A stretch of DNA of 64,000 nt from Nitrosospira sp. NpAV (GTDB lineage Bacteria; Pseudomonadota; Gammaproteobacteria; Burkholderiales; Nitrosomonadaceae). Where the stretch lies: assembly GCF_000832065.1 (NCBI RefSeq), contig NZ_JXQM01000021.1, forward strand, positions 124,001-188,000, read 5' to 3'. Under the pieces are notes generated by a model. That model did no database searches. It had not been told where the DNA came from and saw only the letters and a list, made by a program, of their open reading frames with translations. Below, one piece after another: positions 43,708-53,580 of this stretch; positions within the stretch are counted from its first letter, which is position 1; each line of letters opens with the position of its first letter. Position numbers and translations under genes: made by a program.

Positions 43708-44244
43708 ATGTCATTTTCTGGGAAATCATGCGAACGCCGGCCTGCTGCCAGCCGATGACTATTCGCTACGCCGCAATATAGCTGGAATTCCAATTTGGGT
43801 AAACCTGCTTATGATACCCAAGGAATCCCTGACGAAATCCATGCCTATACCAGAAGAAGCGCAATACCGTTTTGGAAGATGGAAGCTTCAAAGGTGAGGC
43901 AACAGGGAATCGAAAGCAGTGCCGGAATAGGTATTAGATGTGCACGATGCCGGCTATTTATGGCGCTTTGGAGAATAGTACCCCAAGGCTTCTGATAAAC
44001 CCAGATAATCCGATAGGATGCGCGATGACAAAGCAGCTTACGAGACAGTTTTGCCGGTTGGGAGAAATCCATAGCTGGGTCCATGGAGCCGGGCAAGCAA
44101 TGCAAACGGAGGCAAACTGCCGCCGGCACTCGCATAGGCTTGCAGAGTCTCATACGGGATTATTTGAATTAAGGTTTCGTCCATGAAAATTAGCGTTAAA
44201 TCCGGCAATTGAACAAGGTGAACCCGCCAAAAGGGTGGAGATCA
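43708..44244. other. Intergenic region, possible mobile-element scar
   Basis: About 540 bp between divergent genes. No gene is credible. AACCCAGATAATCC at 43998-44011, with neighbouring bases (TAGGATGCG, ATGA) similar to the region near 2185-2222, may mark an old element end. GGAG before ATG 44245 belongs to the next gene. Confidence 0.4.
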
Positions 44245-45531
44245 ATGGCGCGAAAAGCTTTTGTGGATTCCAACCCTGAGCTGAAAACTGAACGGTCGAC
44301 CGCAGGATTCAGGATAATCCTTGCTGCCGCCCTGAGTGCAAGCTTTGCCGCCCACATCCATGCGATCGGTCATGCCGCCGATTTCAGTCTGAACTATATA
44401 GGCCAGCAAATCGTACCTAACAAGACAAGCTTCCTGCGCACTACCGTCGGCGGTTTGTCATCGCTGGATTACAACCCTCTCACCGATCGTTATCTGGCTA
44501 TCAGCGATGACCGAAGCAAAACCAATCCTGCGCGTTTCTACGAATTATCTCTGGACCTTGCCCAGTTTCAGCGTTCCCCCACGCCAGGCATGGCGGGTGT
44601 GGCATTCCACGATGTGACCACGATCCAGCAGCCCGGCGGAGGAGCGTTCAAAAGCAATGCTGTCGACCCGGAAGGTCTGCGCCTGGATACCGTACGCAAT
44701 AAAATCTACTGGAGCAACGAAGGGCAGCGCGGCATTCTTGGTTTTCATAACCCCACGGTGCGGGAGATGAATCCCGATGGCAGTCATAGCCGGGATTTCG
44801 AAGTACCCGCCTATTATCATCCTGTTGGTTCCAATATGGGGCTCTTCCCGGGTGACAGAGGCATCTACAACAATCTGGCATTCGAAAGCCTGGCTATTTC
44901 GGTTGATGGAGATACGCTTTATACTGCCACCGAAAATGGTTTGATACAGGATACTCCGCCCTCGAACATCGTCACGGGTTCTCGCTCGCGTATTCTTTCC
45001 TTCGATATCGCCAGCGGAAAACCCGGTGCGGAATATATTTACGATGTGGAGCCGGTCGTTTTCGCCCCCGCGTCCCTCATTGGCCTCGCCACCAACGGAT
45101 TGACTGACTTCGTTGCCATCGGGGACCGTCAATTCATTACCATTGAGCGCTCCTTTACGCTCGGCGCAGCCACACCTGGCAACACCGCGACCGGCTACAC
45201 CGTCCGGCTTTATTATGCCGATGCGCGCAACGCCACTGATATTTCAGGAATGAGATCCATTGCGGGCAAAAGTATTCAACCCGTGAGAAAAACCTTGCTG
45301 CTCGACTTGTCGGATCTGAGAAATACCGATGGCTCGGCGCTGGCGATCGGCAATATCGAAGGCATTACCCTGGGTCCGCGCTTCAATGGCAAGCGCACTC
45401 TTGTGCTGGTAGCCGATAATAACTTCACCAGAAATCAACTCACCCAGTTCGTGGCGTTGGAAATTGTCCCCCCGTTTGAACGAATAAACCGGCTTGCCCC
45501 TATTTTCCATATGCGGGGGGCACAATTTTGA
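44245..45531 (+). CDS. Exported protein with esterase-like activity of phytase domain
   Basis: 428 residues from ATG 44245, where GGAG lies 4 bp upstream; an ATG at 44209 lacks a site. A long N-terminal region leads into a signal peptide ending near HAIGHAA|DF. The body is a beta-propeller-like domain of the phytase-esterase family: GGLSSLDYNPLTDRYLAISDD, DPEGLRLD, AFESLAISVDGDTLYTATE and NIEGITLGPRF. Such proteins are exported and may cleave phosphate or ester substrates, but activity has been shown for few. It stands alone. Confidence 0.82.
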   Translation: MARKAFVDSNPELKTERSTAGFRIILAAALSASFAAHIHAIGHAADFSLNYIGQQIVPNKTSFLRTTVGGLSSLDYNPLTDRYLAISDDRSKTNPARFYELSLDLAQFQRSPTPGMAGVAFHDVTTIQQPGGGAFKSNAVDPEGLRLDTVRNKIYWSNEGQRGILGFHNPTVREMNPDGSHSRDFEVPAYYHPVGSNMGLFPGDRGIYNNLAFESLAISVDGDTLYTATENGLIQDTPPSNIVTGSRSRILSFDIASGKPGAEYIYDVEPVVFAPASLIGLATNGLTDFVAIGDRQFITIERSFTLGAATPGNTATGYTVRLYYADARNATDISGMRSIAGKSIQPVRKTLLLDLSDLRNTDGSALAIGNIEGITLGPRFNGKRTLVLVADNNFTRNQLTQFVALEIVPPFERINRLAPIFHMRGAQF

Positions 45532-45679
45532 TGAATGAACCGGCGCCATGAAATAAGGAGTTAGGCAAGAGACCGCCTCCTTCTGATAAAATCGTTGGCA
45601 TCCGCCTTATACGCAAGCTCCCAGGCAACAGGGAACAGCCAAGAGTATTCCCTTTCTCTCCAGTCTCTCAAACTTCTTC

Positions 45680-46330
45680 ATGAAACATACCTACAGCGTT
45701 ATCGGACTTGGCGTCTTTGGATCAACCATTGCTCTTGAACTTTCGCGCCTGGGCCATGATGTTATCGGGATCGATCTTAACCCCAATCTTGTCAGCGAGA
45801 TCGCCGATAGAATCACTCAGGCCGTGATAGCCGACGCGCGCGATGAGAAAGTATTGCGCGATCTCGGCGTACATGAATGCGATGGTGTCGTGGTCGCCAT
45901 CGGCGAAGATATTGAAGCCAACATACTTGCCACTCTGATTGTCAAAGGCATGCCGAAACCCCAGGTGTGGGCAAAAGCGCTCAATCCCAATCATCATAGA
46001 ATTCTGGAAAAACTGGGTACCGATCATATCGTGCACCCCGAGCATGAAATGGGTTTGCGGCTTGCCCGCGGCATGATCTACCCTGAAGTCATGGATTACA
46101 TCAGCCTCGGACACGAGCAGTTTACTGTCGAGGTGCGGGCCTCGGAGCGGCTTGCGGGGCAGAAGATGGATGCATTGCATCTACTTGAAAACGATCTTCA
46201 GTGTTTGCTGATCAAACACCAGAATAAGGTAATGGCCCCTCCTCCACAACAATATGTGTTTCAGCTCAATGATAAAATCCTGTTGCTCGGCACCCTCGGC
46301 AACTTGCGTAAAATCACCAAGTACTTGTAA
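45680..46330 (+). CDS. ktrA: KtrA/TrkA-type potassium channel regulatory subunit
   Basis: 216 residues. The N-terminal RCK domain binds nucleotide through GLGVFGSTIALELSRLGHDV and acidic residues at IGIDLNP. The C-terminal TrkA_C domain covers about 135-216. It is a cytoplasmic ring that gates the membrane subunit encoded immediately downstream. The stop codon overlaps the next ATG (TAATG), so synthesis is coupled. Single RCK length is typical of KtrA rather than the double-domain TrkA. Confidence 0.9.
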   Translation: MKHTYSVIGLGVFGSTIALELSRLGHDVIGIDLNPNLVSEIADRITQAVIADARDEKVLRDLGVHECDGVVVAIGEDIEANILATLIVKGMPKPQVWAKALNPNHHRILEKLGTDHIVHPEHEMGLRLARGMIYPEVMDYISLGHEQFTVEVRASERLAGQKMDALHLLENDLQCLLIKHQNKVMAPPPQQYVFQLNDKILLLGTLGNLRKITKYL

Positions 46331-47694
46331 TGCAGGCATCATCGACTTTGCCTTTGCACTGGTTCCAGCTGATAAAGAAGCGGTTTCTTAGCCTCACCCC
46401 ACCTCATGCCCTGGTCCTGTCCTATATCGGGCTAGCCATCCTCGGCACTCTGCTGTTGAAATTGCCGGGCGTCAGTCATCAGCCAACATCATGGCTGCAG
46501 GCGCTGTTCACGGCAGTCTCGGCTTCGACGGTAACCGGCCTTGTCGTGGTGGATACCGGCACGCACTTTACATTGCTCGGACACTGGATATTGCTGCTTC
46601 TAATGCAATGCGGCGGCCTGGGATTGATGACATTCGGCATTATCGTCATTCATCTGACACGAGGCCAGTTGGGCTTGAAACACCGCGCGGCATTGCGCGA
46701 AACATTCAATCACACGGGAAAAGGCGATGTGCGGCGCGTGATGCTATGGGCATTTGGATTTACCGCGATCATGGAACTGCTCGGGACCGTTTTGCTGGCC
46801 TGGCAGTGGGTGCCGGAAATGGGCTGGAGCGAGGGATTGTTTTACAGTTTCTTTCATACCCTATCGGCATTTAACAATGCCGGATTTGCGTTGCCGGCGG
46901 ACAGCCTGATGGCTTATACAGGCAATCCACTGGTGAATATCGTGGTGTCCTTGCTATTTATTTCCGGAGGCATTGGATTCGTTGTCATCGCTGACATCAT
47001 AGAAAAAAAACGCTTCGGGCAATTCGCGTTGCATACCAAATTGATGCTGATAGGCACGCTAATAATAAATCTAGCCGCCATAATCGTGATTTTGGCGCTT
47101 GAACACGGCAATCCCGCCACATTGGCCGCACTACCCGACTGGGGCACGAAACTGTGGGCTACTTGGTTCCAGGCCGTTACTCCGCGTAGCGCCGGCTTTA
47201 ATACGCTGGATAGCGGAGCGCTATTTCCTTCCACCGCATTTTTCATCATGGGATTGATGTTCATCGGTGGCGGCAGCGGCTCGACAGCGGGCGGAATAAA
47301 GCTCAGCACCTTCATTGTGGCGTTGCTGGCAACATGGGCATTCTTGCGGGGACGGGAACGCCCTGTAGTGTTTGGCCGCAACATTGAACTCCATATCGTC
47401 CGTAAATCGCTGGCAATAATAGTCATCTCGCTGTTTTGCGTGAGCACCGGCATATTCCTGCTGGCCGTAACAGAAAAGGGGAATTTCCTCGATTTGGCAT
47501 TTGAAGCCGTGTCCGCGGCCGGCACGGTCGGGCTATCGAGGGGAGCAACCGCGCACTTATCCCCCGCTGGACAATGCATCATAGTGGTGCTGATGTTGAT
47601 TGGCCGTGTGGGGCCATTGACCATCGCATTTACGCTCGCCCATGCGCGCGGGGAAAGTATTCAATATCCGGCGGGCCAGGTAAATATCGGGTAA
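46330..47694 (+). CDS. ktrB: KtrB/TrkH-type potassium uptake membrane subunit
   Basis: 454 residues with about eight to ten hydrophobic segments in the four M1-P-M2 repeats of the SKT superfamily. Pore-loop signatures include SASTVTGLVVVDTG, LSAFNNAGFALP and SAGFNTLD. SAAGTVGLSRG supplies the last loop. It transports K+ (often with Na+) under control of the KtrA ring. Length is usual for KtrB. Confidence 0.9.
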   Translation: MQASSTLPLHWFQLIKKRFLSLTPPHALVLSYIGLAILGTLLLKLPGVSHQPTSWLQALFTAVSASTVTGLVVVDTGTHFTLLGHWILLLLMQCGGLGLMTFGIIVIHLTRGQLGLKHRAALRETFNHTGKGDVRRVMLWAFGFTAIMELLGTVLLAWQWVPEMGWSEGLFYSFFHTLSAFNNAGFALPADSLMAYTGNPLVNIVVSLLFISGGIGFVVIADIIEKKRFGQFALHTKLMLIGTLIINLAAIIVILALEHGNPATLAALPDWGTKLWATWFQAVTPRSAGFNTLDSGALFPSTAFFIMGLMFIGGGSGSTAGGIKLSTFIVALLATWAFLRGRERPVVFGRNIELHIVRKSLAIIVISLFCVSTGIFLLAVTEKGNFLDLAFEAVSAAGTVGLSRGATAHLSPAGQCIIVVLMLIGRVGPLTIAFTLAHARGESIQYPAGQVNIG

Positions 47695-47831
47695 CAAACT
47701 TGAATCCGGGAGTCGATCGTTCATTTAATAATCAGTATCAATAACAATATTTCATACCATTTGACACTCGATCTGGGTGAAGCCATCGCTACTGGATTCA
47801 GGATAAAGAAAAATTTGTTAATCTTGCGCAA

Positions 47832-48656
47832 TCAATTTCCAGTTGCGTCCTTCTTATCGGTGACGCCGGAAATATCTTGCGTAGGCCGGGCGAATTTTTC
47901 CTTAAGATCGTCGACACCCGATTGGGGCTCGGCGAACTGTATCAAATTCTTACGTTGCATTCGTTTTTCGACGTGACTTATTCCCATTTTCTTATCGCGC
48001 TTTTCCACCAGTCCGGGCCGAGCTTCCCCATCCCGGTTGAAAGACCAGGCAAGCATTGGTTCGCCCAGGGGCAACGTGTCGCCGGGTTGTTCGTCGTGAC
48101 CTGTGTTCCATACATGCCACGTTTTGCCATAGCTATTCATTTTTCCCTTCATGAGTGCTTTTTCGGCAATGCCAGGTATATCGGGTGCGACAAGAAGCCC
48201 GGAAAGAATTTCTCCGTTATGAGGATGCCAGTATTTCTTTTCCGCCTCAGGCAATTTAGCGAAGAGTTTCTCGGAAATAATATACTCGATGCCGTTCAAG
48301 TTCGCGTTTGCCATATTGCTATCGAATAATACGCACTGTGCAAAGTCTTCATTAACCTGGCTGCAGTAATGGTGGACCTCCATCTGATCTTCCGGGTGGT
48401 CTTTCATGGGATGAAAGCCTACCAGATAGATATCAAATGGTTTCAGCGGCGAATTGCTTTGGAGAAGTTTCGCACCCGCCTCCAGAATTTTTGTTTCAGA
48501 GGTCTTGGTCTCGCCGGCAGGTTTTGTTTGGGGTGTCGTATCCGATTTCGCGTCCCGCGTTCCCTGTGCATAGACGAGGTATGCCGGTGCGGCAGTCAGC
48601 AACGCTATATAAACCAAAATAAGTGCATGCCCGGTCATCGTTCTCATGTCGTACAT
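47832..48656 (-). CDS. Exported DUF1264 protein
   Basis: 274 residues. The N-terminal signal peptide is MYDMRTMTGHALILVYIALL with cleavage near YLVYA|QG. The start may instead be the ATG at 48647. The mature domain shows the DUF1264/OBAP signature: FHPMKDHPEDQMEVHHYC, DFAQCVLFDSN, LNGIEYIISEKLF, and YWHPHNGEI. Plant members are oil-body associated; bacterial function is unknown. It converges with ktrB and lies just downstream of a geranylgeranyl-reductase-family gene on the same strand. Confidence 0.85.
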   Translation of the reverse strand: MYDMRTMTGHALILVYIALLTAAPAYLVYAQGTRDAKSDTTPQTKPAGETKTSETKILEAGAKLLQSNSPLKPFDIYLVGFHPMKDHPEDQMEVHHYCSQVNEDFAQCVLFDSNMANANLNGIEYIISEKLFAKLPEAEKKYWHPHNGEILSGLLVAPDIPGIAEKALMKGKMNSYGKTWHVWNTGHDEQPGDTLPLGEPMLAWSFNRDGEARPGLVEKRDKKMGISHVEKRMQRKNLIQFAEPQSGVDDLKEKFARPTQDISGVTDKKDATGN

Positions 48657-48672
48657 CCTATGTATTGCCGAG

Positions 48673-49854
48673 CTAGTGAAATAAAATCGCCGCCCATCCC
48701 GAGGGCGTCAACAAAAAGGCGGGGTCGGATGTTTCGTTAAACAACGCTTCCACCTTTCCACGAGTCGTTTCGTTTTCACGCGTATGCTTTACCAACTTAT
48801 TGGTCAGGTACGGCCAATTGAATAAAACCTCGGCTTTACGGTAGACCTCGAATTTGGGCTGAAGAGCGTCCATGCTTCGTTTGTAGGTTTGCGCCACTGC
48901 CGCGCGACCCAGGTGACGTTCCGCGATAATGGCTTCCGCGGCGAGAATGCCTGTTTCCATTGCTTTCCCGATACCTTCGCCGGTAAGAGGAAACGTCGTG
49001 CCGACGCATTCTCCTATTCCCAGCAAACCTCCATTGGCAAAACGCGTGCCGGACAGGCCCGTGCGAAGCGGCGCCCCTTTGAGCGGACTAACGATCTCGC
49101 CATCACGCATCAACTCCCGCACGAGCGGCAGTTTGGCAATAAAACTTTCGTAGTTGCGGCGGGGATTGTTGTGTTTGTGCGCGGACCCGAAGAATCCTAT
49201 TCCGATATTGAATACCGCATCCGGGCCCGGGAAAATCCAGCCATAACCGCCTTTGACGGTGGTGTCGAAAACAAACACCAGTTCATTGAAATCTTTTGCC
49301 AACCGCTCGTTGCGCACATACTGGCGAACGGCGAAACTCCTGCATTCAGCATTCAGCAATAAACCGGCACGCTGGATCGGTGCAGGATGAGCGCCGGTTG
49401 CCAGTAATACCCACGGTGCACGATTGGAGATGATTCCTTGGCCCGTATTGAATTCGACCCGATAATATTTTCCATCCTCGTCAAACACGCGGATGAAATC
49501 ATGTCCAGGAAAAAAAATGGCGCCGGTTTCGGTGGCACCATTCAACAACAATTCATCCAATTCCAGCCGCTGCATGCATGCGCCATGCGCCCGGACCAAA
49601 ACATCGCTACCATCGGAGCTAATCAGGCGCATGCCATGAACGGCATGGGATATGCCGGCTATGCGCTGGGTCAGTCCGAGTTTGCTCAGTGCATGAAATG
49701 CATCTGGAATTAAGGCATCACCACAGGTTTTGTCGCGAGGAAATATGGCTTTATCAAATAGACCAACGGATAATCTCGCGCTGGACAAAGTGCGCGCAGC
49801 CGCACTACCTGCGGGACCCGCACCAATGATAACGGCATCATAAGCCTGTTCCAT
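48673..49854 (-). CDS. FAD-dependent oxidoreductase of the geranylgeranyl reductase family
   Basis: 393 residues. The N-terminal dinucleotide motif is AVIIGAGPAGSAAARTL, followed by KTCGDALIP and the family pattern GYGWIFPG around 205. GIGECVGTTFPLTGEGIGKAM marks the FAD-binding GD-like motif. Members reduce isoprenoid double bonds in archaeal lipids, chlorophyll or quinones. Here the substrate is uncertain; it may act on a polyprenyl or quinone compound. The next gene on the same strand (DUF1264) starts after 16 bp, so they may be co-transcribed. Confidence 0.88.
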   Translation of the reverse strand: MEQAYDAVIIGAGPAGSAAARTLSSARLSVGLFDKAIFPRDKTCGDALIPDAFHALSKLGLTQRIAGISHAVHGMRLISSDGSDVLVRAHGACMQRLELDELLLNGATETGAIFFPGHDFIRVFDEDGKYYRVEFNTGQGIISNRAPWVLLATGAHPAPIQRAGLLLNAECRSFAVRQYVRNERLAKDFNELVFVFDTTVKGGYGWIFPGPDAVFNIGIGFFGSAHKHNNPRRNYESFIAKLPLVRELMRDGEIVSPLKGAPLRTGLSGTRFANGGLLGIGECVGTTFPLTGEGIGKAMETGILAAEAIIAERHLGRAAVAQTYKRSMDALQPKFEVYRKAEVLFNWPYLTNKLVKHTRENETTRGKVEALFNETSDPAFLLTPSGWAAILFH

Positions 49855-50263
49855 TTGAATTCTGTCAAACGTTATCCATTATTGAAGCGAAGCGGTATCT
49901 GTGTTGCCTCCGTGGCAACCAGGCATACCATGATGATAGGAAGATTCTATGACGTGTTCAGTACGGTGGCGCACTGAGCAGCATTGCTGAATCCAGCATA
50001 GAAGGTGTTAATGACAACGAGGCAATTTGCGGGAGGCGCACAGCAATCCCTCGCCTATTTATTTCTTGGAAGCATCCACCCCTTGTTCGTCGATTGAGCA
50101 TTACGCCCGGCAAGAGTCATAAGAGTGGATTATTTAAGGATAAAAATCTCCCGGATATTTCACCGGACCGGCCAAAATTATCATGAGCAGCCGGAATCGC
50201 GGCATTTGGCCAGCAGCGCTGAATCCAATGGGTACCGTCAGCCTGCGGTGAAGTATTTCCGGG
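49855..50263. other. Intergenic region, no gene seen
   Basis: About 410 bp between the SulP transporter gene's end and the oxidoreductase gene's start, both minus-strand. No terminator, dyad or ORF of note was recognised. Confidence 0.4.
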
Positions 50264-51625
50264 TTAATCAGGGCCTCCTCCACCCGAGGAAAATTTTTGC
50301 AGGTATTTTTTAAGAATGGTTTTGCTGGGTATCTTGTCGGCCTGATTCAGAACAATATAATTAATAAGACCGTGCACCGCCATGGCAATCAGCAGACCTT
50401 CGAAAATGCCCACCTTATAGACCAGCAGTCCGCAGAGGGTGGCAAGTATCATGGCGTATTGGCCGTGACCCGCCACATGCCACAGGCCCATGATCATTTT
50501 CCAGCCGGAGAAAATCATGATGGCCGCCAGCGAAAACTTGGGAAGATACTCAAGATACTGGGCATTCATGACAAAGAATGCGACTACGACGCCTATGACA
50601 AGGACGGAGAACTTGGTCATGGCGCCGGCCAATCTATTGGTGGTGCTTTTTGCCAGGCCGTCCAGATTGGTCATGCCGCCGAAGAAGCTGGAACCCATAT
50701 TGGCTATCCAGATAGCCAGCAAGCTGTTATTGGTATTGCATTTGCGTCTTAGCGGATCTATTTTCTCGATGGCGGCGTTGCTCATGACCTGTTCTATCAC
50801 GTCGATCACCGCCAGCATGGCCGCAAAGCCGATCACATACATCCAGGTCAATGCGCTGTCGAAATGCGGTATCGGCAGGTCAATATGAAGCTCCACATCA
50901 TCCACATGCAACATGGACATGGGCACGAATTGCGCCAGCACTATGCTTGCCCCAATCAACAGGAAATAAGGGATCGCTGGTTTTGTATCCTTGAATTTCG
51001 AAAACAGGTATACAAACATGGCGAAACCAGCCAGCGATATAAGCGCTATCTGGATACGCGCGCCGTTCCAGAACACATCGGCCGATTCCTGATTGATAGG
51101 CAGTTCATAGGTAAATGTCAAAAACTTGAGAGCGATCTTCAAGCCGACCCCTGCCAGCAGACCTTCGACGAGGTAGTTCGGCACCGCCAGCAGAATATAT
51201 TTCTGCCAATCGAATTTCCATATCAGGCCTTGCATAAATGCGGTCAGGAAAATGACGAACGCCATATTTTCCATGCCAAAACTATGCACCCCCATCGCAA
51301 GAACCGGCGCCAGGCCTGCCGCGACGCCAGGTGCGCCAATATAGTTGCCTGGCCTGATGAAAGCATTGATCCAGCCGATGAAACAGGCGAACGCAACGGT
51401 CGCCAGGGCGACCTTGATGGGATATTCCGACATCAAGGCAATGCCCACCGTCAGGGGAATCGCCATGGCCCCGGTTATGATCCCGGCCTGGACGTCGCGG
51501 GCAACATATTTGGCCTGAAATGCCGCCGATGCTGATGGATCAGCTGGCGAAGCAACTCGTTCCGTTTTGGCAGCTAAGTCTTGATCGTGTGAAGGTGTGG
51601 GTGGTTCGCGGTGACTGGATGACAT
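50264..51625 (-). CDS. SulP-family anion transporter lacking a STAS domain
   Basis: 453 residues with about twelve membrane helices. Family landmarks are AGIITGAMAIPLTVGIALMS near the start, IRPGNYIGAPGVAAGLAPVLAMG, and FGGMTNLDGLAKSTTNRLAGA in the middle. The C-terminus ends in a short polar tail with poly-Gly, so the usual cytoplasmic STAS domain is missing. SulP proteins carry sulfate, bicarbonate or other anions; bicarbonate uptake would suit an autotroph, but the substrate is not decided by sequence. The gene stands alone. Confidence 0.85.
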   Translation of the reverse strand: MSSSHREPPTPSHDQDLAAKTERVASPADPSASAAFQAKYVARDVQAGIITGAMAIPLTVGIALMSEYPIKVALATVAFACFIGWINAFIRPGNYIGAPGVAAGLAPVLAMGVHSFGMENMAFVIFLTAFMQGLIWKFDWQKYILLAVPNYLVEGLLAGVGLKIALKFLTFTYELPINQESADVFWNGARIQIALISLAGFAMFVYLFSKFKDTKPAIPYFLLIGASIVLAQFVPMSMLHVDDVELHIDLPIPHFDSALTWMYVIGFAAMLAVIDVIEQVMSNAAIEKIDPLRRKCNTNNSLLAIWIANMGSSFFGGMTNLDGLAKSTTNRLAGAMTKFSVLVIGVVVAFFVMNAQYLEYLPKFSLAAIMIFSGWKMIMGLWHVAGHGQYAMILATLCGLLVYKVGIFEGLLIAMAVHGLINYIVLNQADKIPSKTILKKYLQKFSSGGGGPD

Positions 51626-51767
51626 GAATCATTGACTCCATGCAAGAGATACATTGGACTGCAATTCATACGGCCGGCTATTTAAAAATGAGATAATCAT
51701 TACCTCCTTCCGTAAAGCTACCCTCGCAGTTCTACTTTGTGAGCATGCGAACTTGCTCACAAATTCC

Positions 51768-52280
51768 TTAAATCTGACCATCCTTTTTCCTGCCTTTAAG
51801 AGAATTTTTTGAGGATATGACAGACGCGGAAGTCCGGCGAGAGCGGGTTCTTTTCGTTTCTTCACGGTCGGTTTCACTTCCGCTGTGCGCATCCAGGGAA
51901 GCACGCTGGTGCGGAGTGCTTGGCCGTGTCGTATCCACGCTTGCCCGGAACTGTATGGCATCCATCCCGCTGCCCAAGGTCAAATCCATCTGACCCGAAG
52001 GCGCAGAAGGGACCAGTGGTTGCAAGGATGAAGGTGCACTGTTTTCACGCCCGGATTGCAATTCGGAAAACATCTTGATCATGCGCTGATGATCCGACTC
52101 CCTGTCCTGCTTGAGTTGCTGGAAAGCAGTGGCCATGCGCTCAAGCGTTGGCTGCGCGACCATCATGAATTCCGAGACGATCCCACTCATGCTTTGACCG
52201 CCGGCATCGCTAATCCTGCGCAGGAGCGCGTGCTGATGATCGGTAAGCGTGATGGTAATACGCGGCTTTGATGTGGGCAT
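51768..52280 (-). CDS. Ribbon-helix-helix-like DNA-binding protein with long tail
   Basis: 170 residues from the ATG at 52280; the longer upstream frame to 52466 is rejected because AGGAG stands at 52280. Residues 5-45 (KPRITITLTDHQHALLRRIS ... SMSGIVSEF) look like an RHH/Arc-type fold as found in plasmid and toxin-antitoxin regulators. The remaining 120 residues are low-complexity, Ser/Thr/Arg-rich, with KKR-type basic clusters. An outstanding feature is the 47-nt hairpin covering its ribosome-binding site. It has no evident toxin partner. Confidence 0.7.
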   Translation of the reverse strand: MPTSKPRITITLTDHQHALLRRISDAGGQSMSGIVSEFMMVAQPTLERMATAFQQLKQDRESDHQRMIKMFSELQSGRENSAPSSLQPLVPSAPSGQMDLTLGSGMDAIQFRASVDTTRPSTPHQRASLDAHSGSETDREETKRTRSRRTSASVISSKNSLKGRKKDGQI

Positions 52281-52286
52281 GGCAAG

Positions 52287-52333
52287 CACTCCTGAGGTGA
52301 TGCACCTGATGCTAGTGCAGCACCTCAGGAGTG
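52287..52333 (-). promoter_or_regulatory. Hairpin sequestering the ribosome-binding site
   Basis: CACTCCTGAGGTG at 52287-52299 pairs with CACCTCAGGAGTG at 52321-52333. After one mismatch, TGCAC/GTGCA adds 5 bp around a 9-nt loop. On the transcript the AGGAG of the downstream gene sits in the 3' arm, 6-7 nt before the ATG. The stem (18 pairs) would block translation, and as DNA it is also an operator-sized dyad for the RHH protein itself. Confidence 0.7.
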
Positions 52334-52574
52334 TCAAGCCCACCTGTAAAATATTTAGACGAGACTGGTTATGATAAGAAACAAGCCAAAAGAACTGTAA
52401 AAATGAGGCAATGGGACATGCCTGATTGCCTCTACGCCCTGCAAGCCAGCATTCCGAATCTGACACGCTTCGGCCTGCATTGCTGCCTGAACGGCGTTCT
52501 TGTTCATATATTTTTTCTCTCTTTTTAGTTTGATATCGTGATGCGCTTAAAGCCTTGTTAGATCAATGGCCTTC

Positions 52575-53435
52575 TCAATGGGATGGGCGAGCGGGTACTG
52601 CGGTCAGGGCGCAACCGGCACTCGCCGTAATCATTGCTGCTACAGCCAACCATTGAACCAACGTCAGTCGTTCTCCTAGAACGAGATAGCCGGCAAGGGC
52701 GCCAATGGCGGGAGCGCTGCTGATGATGACCCCGAACGTGCGGCTGCTGAGCCTCCCCAGGGCCTTCATTTCCAGAATATAGGGAATCATGCTCGACAAC
52801 AACGCGACCACAAAGCCAAGCCACAGGATCGGGCCAGCAAGGAGTTTCTCTCCCGCAACCACTATCCCGAAGGGTAGCGTGACCGCACACGCAACTGACA
52901 TCCCCAGCGCCACCGCCGTCCCGCTTCCCAGTTCCGATACCCGTTTCCCGAACAGGATGTAGAGCGCCCAGCATCCTGCCGAGCCGAGGGCGAAAACAAT
53001 TCCGAGGGAATCCAGCCGTTCCTGGCTGCCGGGCCAGGGCATCAGCATCAGCAAGCTCGCCACTGCGAGCGTGAACCAGAAAAAGTCACGCATCGAACGT
53101 GAAGTCAGCAGGACAACCGAAAGAGGGCCGCTAATCTCGATAGCGATGGCTACCGCGATCGGGAGACGCTCGATTGCCAGGTAGATTAGGAGATTCATGC
53201 CTCCCAAAGCGAGGCCGTAGAGTGCCAGGAAGAGCGCTTGCAGTCTCGTCAAAGCAATTCTCCAGGGGCGCGATACCCCCAGCAGGATCAAAGCTGAAAT
53301 ACCCGTTCTGAGCGCTGCAATTCCCTCAGGCCCGGTTAGCGAAAAGAGGCTCTTTCCCAAAGCCGCTCCAAGGTTGGTAGATAATTGAGCCACGATTATC
53401 GCGAGACCCGCAAATGCTGCTTTTCGATCCATCAT
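52575..53435 (-). CDS. EamA-family transporter (RhtA-like)
   Basis: 286 residues, ten predicted helices in two EamA repeats. Examples are LRTGISALILLGVSRPWR and LAIERLPIAVAIAIEISGPLSVVLL in repeat 1, and IPYILEMKALGRLSSRTFG in repeat 2. The RTG and ALERLP motifs match the RhtA threonine/homoserine exporter subgroup. It is likely an amino acid or metabolite exporter in the inner membrane. A second, frameshifted EamA gene lies upstream on the same strand, 145 bp away. Confidence 0.85.
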   Translation of the reverse strand: MMDRKAAFAGLAIIVAQLSTNLGAALGKSLFSLTGPEGIAALRTGISALILLGVSRPWRIALTRLQALFLALYGLALGGMNLLIYLAIERLPIAVAIAIEISGPLSVVLLTSRSMRDFFWFTLAVASLLMLMPWPGSQERLDSLGIVFALGSAGCWALYILFGKRVSELGSGTAVALGMSVACAVTLPFGIVVAGEKLLAGPILWLGFVVALLSSMIPYILEMKALGRLSSRTFGVIISSAPAIGALAGYLVLGERLTLVQWLAVAAMITASAGCALTAVPARPSH

Positions 53436-53580
53436 CGGGTATCCATGCCATCCGGAATTTCATATAGTAGGATTCTGCGCCAGCCACCAAGGGCGTGGCG
53501 GCATGCTGCCAATAATCCAAACTGCCATTCAGGCAGATAATCCGAGCTCAAAAGACTGTCAAATGCGGGCACTGCCGGTT

